Shown piece by piece: positions 56,050-64,000 of a stretch of DNA of 64,000 bases; position 1 is the stretch's first letter, and every line of letters starts with the position of its first letter. The stretch lies in NCBI GenBank assembly GCA_000169995.1, contig AAZW01000007.1:81152-145151 (forward strand), read 5' to 3'. The notes under the pieces are model-generated. The model was not told the origin of the DNA. It did no database searches and worked only from the letters and a program-made list of their open reading frames with translations. Source of the DNA: Vibrionales bacterium SWAT-3. Its GTDB lineage: Bacteria; Pseudomonadota; Gammaproteobacteria; Enterobacterales; Vibrionaceae. A program made the translations under genes and the position numbers.

Positions 56050-56784
56050 ATGCATTTCCCATATCGAAATATCGTAATTCTTACTGGTGCCGGCATTTCT
56101 GCGGAGTCGGGGATACAAACATTCCGAGCACAAGACGGGCTATGGGAAAACCATAAAATCGAAGATGTCGCGACGCCTGAAGGGTTCGCAAAAGATCCAG
56201 ACCTTGTACAAGCCTTCTATAACAAACGTCGTCACGGCCTGCAAAACGAAAACATCCAGCCAAATTCAGCCCACAAGGCGCTAGGAGAGCTTGAAGACAA
56301 GCTTGATGGCAAAGTTACCATCATTACTCAAAACATCGACAACCTACATGAGAGAGGCGGTAGCAGCAATATAATCCACATGCACGGTGAACTGCTTAAA
56401 GCGCGCTGCAGCGAGTCAAATCAAGTTATCGAACATAAAGAGAACATCGAGACAGGCGAGCTTTGCCACTGTTGTCAGATTCCCGCACAAATGCGTCCAC
56501 ACATTGTTTGGTTTGGTGAAATGCCACTGAGAATGGGCGACATTTATTCAGCACTAGAAGAAGCCGATCTGTTTATCTCAATCGGTACATCAGGCGTGGT
56601 TTATCCGGCTGCCGGGTTTGTGCATGATGCGAAAATGCATGGTGCTCATACGATAGAAATCAACCTCGAGCCAAGTGCAGTAGAGAGCGAATTTGAAGAG
56701 AAGCGCTACGGCAAAGCCAGTATCGAAGTACCAAAACTGGTGAGTGAGCTATTGTCGGTTGAGAGAGGCTCATTAACCGCTTAA
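56050..56784 (+). CDS. cobB: NAD-dependent protein deacylase (sirtuin)
   Basis: 244 residues from ATG 56050 after [23 protein letters not shown] binds [15 protein letters not shown] and HGE carry the catalytic histidine, and CxxC-type zinc cysteines lie in [20 protein letters not shown] keeps the Tyr and Arg that E. coli CobB uses for succinyl-lysine. Removes acetyl and succinyl groups from lysines such as those on Acs. The start is set by alignment with CobB; in-frame upstream codons have no ribosome site. Confidence 0.93.
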   Translation: MHFPYRNIVILTGAGISAESGIQTFRAQDGLWENHKIEDVATPEGFAKDPDLVQAFYNKRRHGLQNENIQPNSAHKALGELEDKLDGKVTIITQNIDNLHERGGSSNIIHMHGELLKARCSESNQVIEHKENIETGELCHCCQIPAQMRPHIVWFGEMPLRMGDIYSALEEADLFISIGTSGVVYPAAGFVHDAKMHGAHTIEINLEPSAVESEFEEKRYGKASIEVPKLVSELLSVERGSLTA

Positions 56785-57353
56785 TAAACACTGTCACTGT
56801 TGAATGAAGCAAACACATGTCTGAATGCAAATAAGCGCTCAGAAACGTGTTTGCTTTATGTTTTTCTGACGGTTTGAAATTTAGCCTTGTGCCGATTAAA
56901 CGTCAGCGGCGACGGAGCTTCGAGCTTGCTTCATCGCATACATGGCTTTATCCGATTCTTCCAACGCTTGTTGAAAGTTATCTTGGTTCGTCACTTCAAT
57001 GCCGTAAGAAAAAGAGATGTTTTCACCGTGAAGCAGATTACTAACTTGGCTCACGAAATCACCGCCACGCCCCAATTGCGCAGTCGCGACAAACTCATCA
57101 CCACCCACACGAAATACCATTTCATCTTCCACAACGGTTTGGCTTAGTGCTTGAGAGAAGCGCACAATCATTAAGTCACCAACTTTGTGGCCTTTGCGGT
57201 CATTCACCTTTTTCAATCCATCTAAATCGAAGTAGATGAGCTCGAACTCTTTCAGTTTGATTGCATCGAACTTTTTACGATTGTATAAACCCGTTAGCTC
57301 ATCTTGCTTACTTTGATCTTTCAATTGGGTGGTAAGTTCAGTAATGCCATAGG

Positions 57354-58589
57354 CAAGGGCGGGATCGGACTTTAACCATTGAAAATAATGGATTTATTTT
57401 ACAGGGAACTTTTTTAGATAATCACGATCTGATCATGAAGTAAAAAAACATGAGAAATTCGCACATGATTATCATTGAGCAACTTAAAAAAGTGAAAGAT
57501 ACCCGTTCGCACATCAATCAAGTTTATCCTGTTATGGAAGTCGCTTTCGTGGTCATAACAGCCATGATTTGTGGTCAAAATAAATGGACAGAGATTAAGG
57601 ATTTCGGTGAAGGAAATATCGAGTGGTTACGTGAGTATTTCCCCTACGAAAATGGTCTTCCCACTCGACATAATATAGCTGCGATCATGAGATCCGTTGT
57701 GCCAGAGACGCTATTGGAAGCTATGGTGGGCTGGGTCAATTTGCACAGAGAGAAGCATGCTCAGCCTATAATCAGTGTTGATGGGAAGGTTCTAAAAGGG
57801 GCAAAAGCAAGCAAACAACAGCACCCCCTCTATATGGTTTCGGCATTTGATGTAGACGAGGGTTTGACTCTCACACACCAACCTTGTGACGGCAAAGGTA
57901 TGGAGCTGCTAGCAATAAGAAACATGCTAGACGCTTTAGATATCAAAGGATGTTTATTAACTGCTGATGCCCTGCATTGTCAGGTTGAAACACTGAATAA
58001 AGTAGTTGATAAAGGTGGAGATATCCTAGTACAAGTTAAACTGAATCAACCAAGTTTATTAGCAGAAATTGATGTGCAATTCCAATACTATTGGGCTTTG
58101 CCTGAAGATAAACAGGAATCATACATCACGGAAGAGAAAGGGCATGGTAGAAAAGAGGTTCGTGAGGTTTACGTGCTTCCTGCAGCCTTCAGCGAAGCAC
58201 TCAGACAGAAGTGGTGTCTCGTAAAAAGCATTGTTGCAGTGGTAAGAGATAGGAGTGTCAAAGGGAAAGGAAGTTATGAAACCTCGTACTATATTTGCAC
58301 AGACCATTTATCTTTAGAGTTAGCCTCAAAGGCAACAAGAAAGCATTGGCATATTGAGAATCAGCAGCACTGGGCGTTGGACGTAATTTTCAAAGAAGAC
58401 GAGCAGCGAATTTACGCTGGGGATTCAGCGTTGAATATGGCTTGTTGTCGTCGCTTTGTGCAGAACCTATTTAGAAAATCAGAGGGTAACTTGTCTGTAC
58501 CAAGAAAGATGAACCAAGCCGCATGGAATAAAGATTACAGGGAAAAAGTTCTTTTTACATCAGATTAACAAAGTATATTCGCGCCCTTT
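57354..58589. mobile_element. ISAs1-family insertion sequence, about 1.24 kb
   Basis: GCCATAGG lies on both sides (57346-57353 and 58590-58597), a target duplication of at least eight bases. Inverted ends: CAAGGGCGGGATCGGACTTT at the left, and a related AAAGGGCGCG-type end at the right, read inward. One transposase gene spans most of the element. The exact boundary is uncertain by two or three bases because the flanks share AAG. Confidence 0.85.
57450..58568 (+). CDS. ISAs1-family DDE transposase
   Basis: 372 residues (or 367 from ATG 57465). DDE residues visible in ISVDGKVLKGA, LTADALHCQ and the ISAs1-type ENQQHWALDVIFKEDEQRI. The open frame is intact with an uninterrupted catalytic core, so the element may be active. 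Close to the full family length of about 370-380. Confidence 0.88.
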   Translation: MRNSHMIIIEQLKKVKDTRSHINQVYPVMEVAFVVITAMICGQNKWTEIKDFGEGNIEWLREYFPYENGLPTRHNIAAIMRSVVPETLLEAMVGWVNLHREKHAQPIISVDGKVLKGAKASKQQHPLYMVSAFDVDEGLTLTHQPCDGKGMELLAIRNMLDALDIKGCLLTADALHCQVETLNKVVDKGGDILVQVKLNQPSLLAEIDVQFQYYWALPEDKQESYITEEKGHGRKEVREVYVLPAAFSEALRQKWCLVKSIVAVVRDRSVKGKGSYETSYYICTDHLSLELASKATRKHWHIENQQHWALDVIFKEDEQRIYAGDSALNMACCRRFVQNLFRKSEGNLSVPRKMNQAAWNKDYREKVLFTSD

Positions 58590-58976
58590 GCCATAGGCAA
58601 GAAGTAGGAAGGCTATCTGCAACAAGCCATCTTCTAGAAAGGTGTCGATTAGCTCGTTTCTGTCAGCCCATTCGTCGAGGTATTTAAGCTCAGTGGTTAC
58701 ATCGTAAAATAGGTTAAAGATGAGTAGCAGAGCACCATAGCGAAGGATTTTGTGCGGACGAATGGCGTGACGAGCAACGTAGTAGATATACATCGTAATC
58801 ACGAGGGTGTTGGTTTCGAAAAACAGGTCGTAATTAGAGTCTATGTGGATGAATGAGCTCAAGGCTAACATCAAGAATGACGCCACAAGCATCAGAGTCA
58901 CAATTAGTAAAATAGGGTTCGCAGGCATGTTAAATGGTGCTTTATACGGTTTAAAATAATCCTATATAAAGTGTAG

Positions 58977-59004
58977 ATAAAAATAAAGCGGCTTACGCCG
59001 CTTT
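58977..59004 (-). terminator. Terminator after potD1
   Basis: AAAGCGGC / GCCGCTTT around four bases, with TATTTTT following on the minus strand. Confidence 0.82.
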
Positions 59005-59025
59005 AGTCACCAATCAGTAACAAAC

Positions 59026-60063
59026 TTAGTTGTTTACTTTTAGTTTTTGGAAGTACTCGTCATAAATGACGCTCGCTTCACCAACTTCATCTTGCCATAC
59101 GCCGTTATCCATCACTGATTGTGGTGGGAAAACGTTCTTATCTTCAGCAAATTCTTTTGGAAGAAGAGGGTAAGCCGTTTTAACTGGCGTCGGGTATCCG
59201 ATCTCTAGAGCAATCTTAGCTGCGTTCTCTGGACGAAGAAGGAAGTCGATCATCTTATGAGCCGCTTCAATGTTCTTAGCACCTGAAGGAATTGCTAGGC
59301 TGTCCATCCAGAAGATAGCGCCTTTTTCTGGCCAGATAATGTCAATCGTTGCGCCTTCTTGGCGTGCCATGTAAGCAGAGCCATTCCAAAGCATACCAAG
59401 AGAAACTTCGCCCGCTAGGTAAGGGTTCGCTGGGAAATCTGAGTTAAATACCAATACGTTTGGCATTAGCTTACGAAGTTCTTCGTACGCTTCTTTAATT
59501 TCTTCTGGGTTGGTTGTGTTTGGAGAGTAACCCAGTTTAGATAGTGCGATATGGAAAACCTCACGAGAGTCGTCCATCATCATCAGCTGACCTTCCCACT
59601 GTGTGTCCCACAGGTCGCCCCAGTTTTTCACTGAAGATTTGTCTAGCATGTCTGAGTTAATACCAATGCCCGTTGCACCCCAAATGTACGGGATAGAGTA
59701 GTTGTTGCTTGGGTCAAATGGCTTATCTAAGTAGTTTGGATCCAAATCAGCAAAGTGGCTTAGCTTGGTTTTATCAAGCTCTTGAAGCATACCTTCTTTA
59801 CGCATCTTAGAAACGAAGTAAGTAGAAGGAACAACTAGGTCATAACCCGTACCTTGAGTTTTTAACTTAGCGTACATGCTTTCGTTAGACTCGTAAGTAG
59901 AGTAATAAACTTTAATGCCCGTCTCTTTTGTGAAGTCTTCTAGCACTTCATTTGGAATATATTCAGACCAGTTGTAAAAATACAGTTCTTGGTCAGCTGC
60001 GAAAGAGGGTGTAGAAAGTAAAGTAGCAGCACACAATGCGCCGGTATACAGTGTTTTTTTCAT
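59026..60063 (-). CDS. potD: Periplasmic polyamine-binding protein PotD1
   Basis: 345 residues from ATG 60063, start of signal peptide MKKTLYTGALCAATLLSTPSFA; the upstream ATG at 60078 is unnecessary. PotD/F fold with LYFYNWSEYIPNEVL, the YLDKP loop and acidic/aromatic ligand residues. Second of two binding proteins in the operon and separated from the first by a terminator. By order it corresponds to V. cholerae potD1, which supports norspermidine/spermidine uptake, as I recall. Confidence 0.88.
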   Translation of the reverse strand: MKKTLYTGALCAATLLSTPSFAADQELYFYNWSEYIPNEVLEDFTKETGIKVYYSTYESNESMYAKLKTQGTGYDLVVPSTYFVSKMRKEGMLQELDKTKLSHFADLDPNYLDKPFDPSNNYSIPYIWGATGIGINSDMLDKSSVKNWGDLWDTQWEGQLMMMDDSREVFHIALSKLGYSPNTTNPEEIKEAYEELRKLMPNVLVFNSDFPANPYLAGEVSLGMLWNGSAYMARQEGATIDIIWPEKGAIFWMDSLAIPSGAKNIEAAHKMIDFLLRPENAAKIALEIGYPTPVKTAYPLLPKEFAEDKNVFPPQSVMDNGVWQDEVGEASVIYDEYFQKLKVNN

Positions 60064-60160
60064 TACTGTTCCGTTCATTTGTTTGATTTGAAGCTGGGTA
60101 GTGAACCCAAAGTAAATGGATTTCGAAAAATCGCGCTATATTATAGCAGTGATGAAATAA

Positions 60161-60184
60161 AATAGGCAGCCTAAGCTGCCTATT
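60161..60184 (-). terminator. Intercistronic terminator/attenuator between the two potD genes
   Basis: AATAGGCAGC (60161-60170), four-base loop, GCTGCCTATT (60175-60184), then TTTATTTC on the minus strand. Confidence 0.75.
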
Positions 60185-60243
60185 CGTTGATATTCTTATT
60201 TTTAACTTGTTGATTATCGAATGAGACTAATCAAACTAAACGG

Positions 60244-61278
60244 TTACTGACCCGCTTTAAGCTTCATGAAGTAGTCTTCGTACTTCACTGTCTTATCGCC
60301 AACTGCAGCTTGCCATTCAACACGATCAAGGTCTTCTTGAGACGGGAACAGAGCCGGGCTGTCTTTGAACTTCTCGTTAGACGCTTTCACTGCTGTTAGG
60401 TAGCCAGTATCACGAGAAATTTGCTCAGCGATTTCTGGGCGCAGTAGGAAGTCGATCATCTTGTGAGCCGCTTCTACGTTTGTTGCGCCAAAGCTGATTG
60501 CAAAGTTATCAACCCAACCGATACCGCCTTCTTTAGGGAATACCAGTTTAATTGGTAGACCTTCGTTTTGAGCCGCTGCTGCAGAACCGTTCCAAAGCAT
60601 ACCAAGGCCAACTTCACCAGACATGTATGGTGCGCCAGGGTTGTCTGAGTTAAATACTAGAACATTTGGCATTAGCTTTTGTAGCTCAGCGTACGCTTCG
60701 TCGATCTCTTTCTCGTTAGTTGTGTTGCCTGAGTAACCTAACTTGCGTAGCGCAATGTGGAACACTTCACGAGTGTCATCCATCATCATTAGTTGACCTT
60801 CAAGCTCAGGCTTCCATAAGTCAGCCCAGCTTTGAAAATCTTCTGGATCGTACATGTCTGTGTTCACAGCAAGACCAGTGATCGCAACAACGTGTGGAAT
60901 AGAGTAGTCGTTGTTTGGATCGTATGGCTTATCCAAATAGTTCGTATCTAGGTTTTTGAAGTTGTTCAACTTCGATTTGTCGATCTTTTGTAGCATACCT
61001 TCGTCGCGCATCTTAGATACGAAGTAAGTCGACGGCACAACCAAGTCATAGCCTTTGTTGTGTGTTTTTAGCTTTGCGTACAAGGTTTCGTTCGACTCGT
61101 AAGTCGAGTAAATCACCTTGATGCCAGTTTCATCGGTGAACTTTTCTAGGATCTCACTGTTGATGTAAGGTCCCCAGTTCATGAATACCAATTCTTTGTT
61201 ATCTTTCGCAAAAGACGGTGCAGATAACATTGAAAGCGCACATGCACTACCAGCTAATAGAGTAGCCCATTTTTTCAT
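60244..61278 (-). CDS. potD: Periplasmic polyamine-binding protein PotD2
   Basis: 344 residues from ATG 61278 with a signal peptide (MKKWATLLAGSACALSML, cleavage near SFA); GGAG precedes it. Same fold as its neighbour (LVFMNWGPYINSEIL), about two-thirds identical by eye. ATGs up to 61338 lie in the leader. Why two binding proteins share one transporter is not evident; differing ligand preference is likely. Confidence 0.86.
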   Translation of the reverse strand: MKKWATLLAGSACALSMLSAPSFAKDNKELVFMNWGPYINSEILEKFTDETGIKVIYSTYESNETLYAKLKTHNKGYDLVVPSTYFVSKMRDEGMLQKIDKSKLNNFKNLDTNYLDKPYDPNNDYSIPHVVAITGLAVNTDMYDPEDFQSWADLWKPELEGQLMMMDDTREVFHIALRKLGYSGNTTNEKEIDEAYAELQKLMPNVLVFNSDNPGAPYMSGEVGLGMLWNGSAAAAQNEGLPIKLVFPKEGGIGWVDNFAISFGATNVEAAHKMIDFLLRPEIAEQISRDTGYLTAVKASNEKFKDSPALFPSQEDLDRVEWQAAVGDKTVKYEDYFMKLKAGQ

Positions 61279-61427
61279 TGACGTTAGCTCCAAACTAAAC
61301 GTTGCCCTCAGGCAGTAGATAGAAAAACAGAATGGCAATTTACCATTCTGTTTATGATTAACACTTCTTGTAGAACATGAAGTTTCTCAACTTCTTATCA
61401 AGTCAACCTCGTTAAAGAGTAGGAGGC

Positions 61428-62198
61428 TTACTTAATTTTCTCTCTCGCTAGTAGCTGAGAAATAATCACCAGCACTAACGACACCACTAACATCACTGTT
61501 GCTAGAGCATTGACCTCTGGAGAGATACCCACTTTAACCATAGAGTAAATCTTCAGTGGCAAGATTTCATACGTTGGACCGGTCACGAAAGAACTGATAA
61601 TCACATCGTCCAGAGACAGTGTGAAGCTCAATAACCAACCCGCAGCAACCGCAGGCTTAGCAAGCGGCAGGATGATCTGTTTTAGAATCGTCCATTCACT
61701 TGCACCTAAGTCTTTTGCTGCTTCAAGCATTTTCACGTCGAAGCCATTCAAGCGACTGTAAACCGTTACAACAACAAACGGCAAACAGAACGTAATATGC
61801 GCAGCAAGTAGGGTAAAGAAGCCTAGTTGCACACCCATTACTAAGAACAGAGCCAGTAACGAGATTGCCATTACGATATCTGGTGACATCATTACGATGA
61901 ACAACATGCCATTGACTACGCCTTTACCTTTGAACTGGTAACGGAATAGGGCTACGGCTGTCAGGCTGCCGACAATCGTTGCGGCTGTTGCTGAGAACAC
62001 CGCTACGTTAATCGAGTGCCACGCAGCCTGCATTAGGCTGTCGTTGTTAATAAGTGCGTCATACCACTTGGTGGTGAAGCCACCCCATTTCATACCAAAC
62101 TTGTTGGCATTAAATGAGTTCGCAATCAATACGATAATAGGTAGGTATAGAAAAGCGTATACCAACGCCATAAAGCTGAACTTAACTGTGCGACCCAT
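61428..62198 (-). CDS. potC: Spermidine/putrescine ABC transporter permease PotC
   Basis: 256 residues from ATG 62198, which overlaps the potB stop (TAATG); a longer frame to 62309 would overlap potB out of frame and has no ribosome site. Six spans, docking loop [21 protein letters not shown]. Forms the inner-membrane channel with PotB. Confidence 0.9.
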   Translation of the reverse strand: MGRTVKFSFMALVYAFLYLPIIVLIANSFNANKFGMKWGGFTTKWYDALINNDSLMQAAWHSINVAVFSATAATIVGSLTAVALFRYQFKGKGVVNGMLFIVMMSPDIVMAISLLALFLVMGVQLGFFTLLAAHITFCLPFVVVTVYSRLNGFDVKMLEAAKDLGASEWTILKQIILPLAKPAVAAGWLLSFTLSLDDVIISSFVTGPTYEILPLKIYSMVKVGISPEVNALATVMLVVSLVLVIISQLLAREKIK

Positions 62199-63055
62199 TA
62201 GTTTAGCTCCACCTTCTTGTTCAATAGCTTGCCTGCTCGGTAGTAGGCATAAAGCATAATTGCCATCGCAACCGTCAGCGCAATACTCGTAGCCGCGCCA
62301 AACGGCCAATCTCGAGCGTTGAGTACTTGGCTCTTAATCACGTTACCAATCAGTAAGTTCTTAGCGCCGCCTAGCAAGTCAGAGATGTAAAACATGCCTA
62401 ACGCAGGAAGAAGTACTAATAAACAACCACCGATAATGCCAGGCATCGTTAGCGGTAGTACAACTTTCAACAAGGTTTGAAGCTTGTTTGCGCCTAAGTC
62501 TTTTGCTGCTTCTAGGTACGTGTCATCCAGTTTTTCAATCGCTGAATACAATGGCAGAATCATGAATGGCAGTAGGATATAAACCAAACCGATCATCACC
62601 GCCGTTTCTGTGTACATAATACGCAGCGGCTTATCGATGATATCTAGCGCTAGTAAGCTTTTGTTCAAGACACCTTGAGTACCCAGTACAATTTTCAAAC
62701 CGTAGGTACGAATCAAAGAGTTCGTCCAGAATGGCACAATCACCAAAAACAGCATGAAAGGACGCCATTTCTCTGGCATTTTTGCCACGATGTAAGCAAA
62801 CGGGTAGCCAATGATCAAACATAATAGTGTTGCGATAATAGCCATATAGAAAGAGTGCATTAGCACTTTAAAATACAGCGGGTCGGCCAAACGGATGTAG
62901 TTATCGAGAGTGAAGGTCATCTCGATCAAGTTTGCTTCGTCACGAGTTAAGAAGCTGGTACCAATGATCATGATGTTTGGAATCATCACGAACAGCACCA
63001 ACCAACCTGTGATTAAAGCAACAATCGCGTTTTGTAAATTAAACTTCTTGCTCAT
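62198..63055 (-). CDS. potB: Spermidine/putrescine ABC transporter permease PotB
   Basis: 285 residues, six membrane spans, docking loop [21 protein letters not shown]. Starts 17 bases inside the end of potA, ends in the TAATG overlap with potC, so the channel subunits are made in balance. Confidence 0.9.
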   Translation of the reverse strand: MSKKFNLQNAIVALITGWLVLFVMIPNIMIIGTSFLTRDEANLIEMTFTLDNYIRLADPLYFKVLMHSFYMAIIATLLCLIIGYPFAYIVAKMPEKWRPFMLFLVIVPFWTNSLIRTYGLKIVLGTQGVLNKSLLALDIIDKPLRIMYTETAVMIGLVYILLPFMILPLYSAIEKLDDTYLEAAKDLGANKLQTLLKVVLPLTMPGIIGGCLLVLLPALGMFYISDLLGGAKNLLIGNVIKSQVLNARDWPFGAATSIALTVAMAIMLYAYYRAGKLLNKKVELN

Positions 63056-64000
63056 CTTCTAATACCACTTCCCAGCTCTCAACCCAAGTTACTGCAACTT
63101 TTTGGCCCAGTGAGTGATCAACATCAGGGTCATCTTCGTTGAAGAATTCGCTTACCATTACACGCATGCCAGATTCTAGTTCTACAACTGAATCTAAAGT
63201 CATGCCTTTGTAGGTACGCTCGACAATGTGGCCAACAATACCGCGTTGCTCAGACTCTTTAATCTCTTCAATACGAAGATCCTCAGGACGAAGCAATACC
63301 TGCAGTTTTTGACCAGAGGTGATGTCTTTATCGTGGTAGATAATCGACTCTTCACCTTCAATTGTCGCAACAATGCGTTTCTCATCTAAACGAGATGTCG
63401 CTGTCGCATCGAATACGTTAATTTCACCAATGAAGCGAGCTACAAAAAGGTTCTTAGGCTCTTCGTAAATCTCTCTTGGTGTTCCGTCTTGCTCAATCAC
63501 GCCATCACGCATAACAATAATACGGTCAGACATAGACAGTGCTTCTTCTTGGTCGTGCGTTACAAAAATGAACGTAATACCAAGTTGGCGCTGAAGTTGT
63601 TTCAGCTCGATTTGCATCTGCTTACGAAGTTTGTAATCCAGAGCAGACAGAGATTCATCCAACAAAAGAACTTTAGGCTTATTAACGACAGCACGAGCGA
63701 TTGCGATACGTTGCTGTTGACCACCAGAAAGCTGGTGTGGTTTTCTTTGTGCCATTTGTTCTAGGCGCACCATTTTTAAAGCTTCCAATACACGAGGTTC
63801 AATCTCGCTGTTTGGAACTTTCTGCATGCGTAAGCCAAATGCCACATTTTCGAAAACGGTCATATGTGGGAATAGGGCATAGCTTTGGAATACAGTGTTA
63901 ACATGCCTTTGTTCAGCAGGGACGTGGGTTACGTTCTGTTCAGCTAGTAGTATTTGACCACTATCTGCCGTTTCAAAACCCGCAATCATTCTTAGTACCG
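63039..64000 (-). CDS. potA: Spermidine/putrescine ABC transporter ATPase PotA (N-terminus beyond window)
   Basis: About 320 residues visible, opening at TVLR just after the Walker A, which lies outside the window. Signature [12 protein letters not shown], Walker [14 protein letters not shown]-loop THDQEEAL, and a C-terminal regulatory TOBE domain ([14 protein letters not shown]). Energises polyamine import by the four genes downstream. Confidence 0.93.
   Translation of the reverse strand, partial: VLRMIAGFETADSGQILLAEQNVTHVPAEQRHVNTVFQSYALFPHMTVFENVAFGLRMQKVPNSEIEPRVLEALKMVRLEQMAQRKPHQLSGGQQQRIAIARAVVNKPKVLLLDESLSALDYKLRKQMQIELKQLQRQLGITFIFVTHDQEEALSMSDRIIVMRDGVIEQDGTPREIYEEPKNLFVARFIGEINVFDATATSRLDEKRIVATIEGEESIIYHDKDITSGQKLQVLLRPEDLRIEEIKESEQRGIVGHIVERTYKGMTLDSVVELESGMRVMVSEFFNEDDPDVDHSLGQKVAVTWVESWEVVLEDEQEV

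Larger units (their letters stand above)
56896..58928 (-). pseudogene. Diguanylate cyclase gene split by an ISAs1-type element
   Basis: The 5' part (58928-58590) encodes about 113 residues with four hydrophobic segments (SIGNAL-like start MPANPILLIVTLMLV) ending LLLAYG; the 3' part (57345-56896) resumes ITELTTQLKDQSKQ and carries a GGDEF domain (GLYNRKKFD, DLDGLKKVND, RVGGDEFVA). Rejoined across one copy of the target repeat, the frame is continuous, about 262 residues. In this copy the first part ends in 17 codons of element sequence and the second has no promoter of its own, so c-di-GMP synthesis by it is presumably lost. Confidence 0.88.

Noticed and set aside
61428..62309. A longer potC start at 62309
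   Set aside because: The extra residues overlap potB in another frame and do not look like PotC; the TAATG start at 62198 fits family length.
1..64000. CRISPR arrays, prophage genes, tRNA or rRNA genes
   Set aside because: I saw no spaced direct repeats, phage structural genes, cloverleaf-like or rRNA sequence in either strand.

Overview
The window looks like a chromosomal segment of a marine Vibrio (gammaproteobacterium), probably near the Splendidus clade. That is inferred from protein similarity to Vibrio families remembered from V. cholerae and V. fischeri and from gene order (formate dehydrogenase cluster, cobB, potABCD2D1, tup-mob-moe); no search was run. It is mostly core chromosome with one insertion sequence.

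Layout. 1-10.3 kb: a LuxO/SypG-like sigma-54 response regulator (cut by the left edge) with a LuxU-like Hpt protein, a betaine/proline-type ABC transporter (binding protein, permease, ATPase), and a four-gene sypABCD-like exopolysaccharide block. 10.4-25.6 kb: a periplasmic DNA ligase, norM/ribE, small unknown genes, a chemoreceptor, azlCD, a RidA relative with a nonsense codon, a cysteine desulfidase with a YheO-type regulator, a fatty acid hydroxylase, a DTW enzyme and nagK. 25.7-34.4 kb: tungstate transport and molybdenum cofactor genes (tupABC-mobA-mobB/moeA), divergent from a sigma-54 response regulator and histidine kinase. 34.6-43.7 kb: two chemoreceptors, a paired MscS channel and membrane P-loop protein, and ybiT. 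44-54.2 kb: formate dehydrogenase (fdhD, DUF3305/DUF3306, Fe-S protein, TorD-like chaperone, TAT peptide, catalytic, Fe-S and cytochrome subunits, membrane protein). 54.3-64 kb: an Amt transporter, cobB, a diguanylate cyclase gene split by an ISAs1-type element, and the polyamine importer potABCD2D1 (potA cut by the right edge).

How it fits together. The strongest signal is regulatory. Sequences with good sigma-54 -24/-12 elements stand before tupA, fdhD, the DUF3305 gene and the fdh operon. A near-palindrome, GGACA-AAA-TGTCC, recurs in three of the intervening regions. The only activator of the right class in that neighbourhood is the response regulator divergent from tupA. I infer one regulon coupling tungstate/molybdate uptake, cofactor synthesis and formate dehydrogenase assembly. 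A second sigma-54 promoter with an upstream dyad precedes the syp-like block, and a third with NtrC-like half-sites precedes amt.

The copy shown carries several lesions: in-frame TAA codons in the response regulator, in the DUF3306 gene and in the ridA-like gene, plus the element in the diguanylate cyclase gene. In each case the sequence downstream of the lesion remains open and recognisable, so the changes are either recent, bypassed, or sequence errors.
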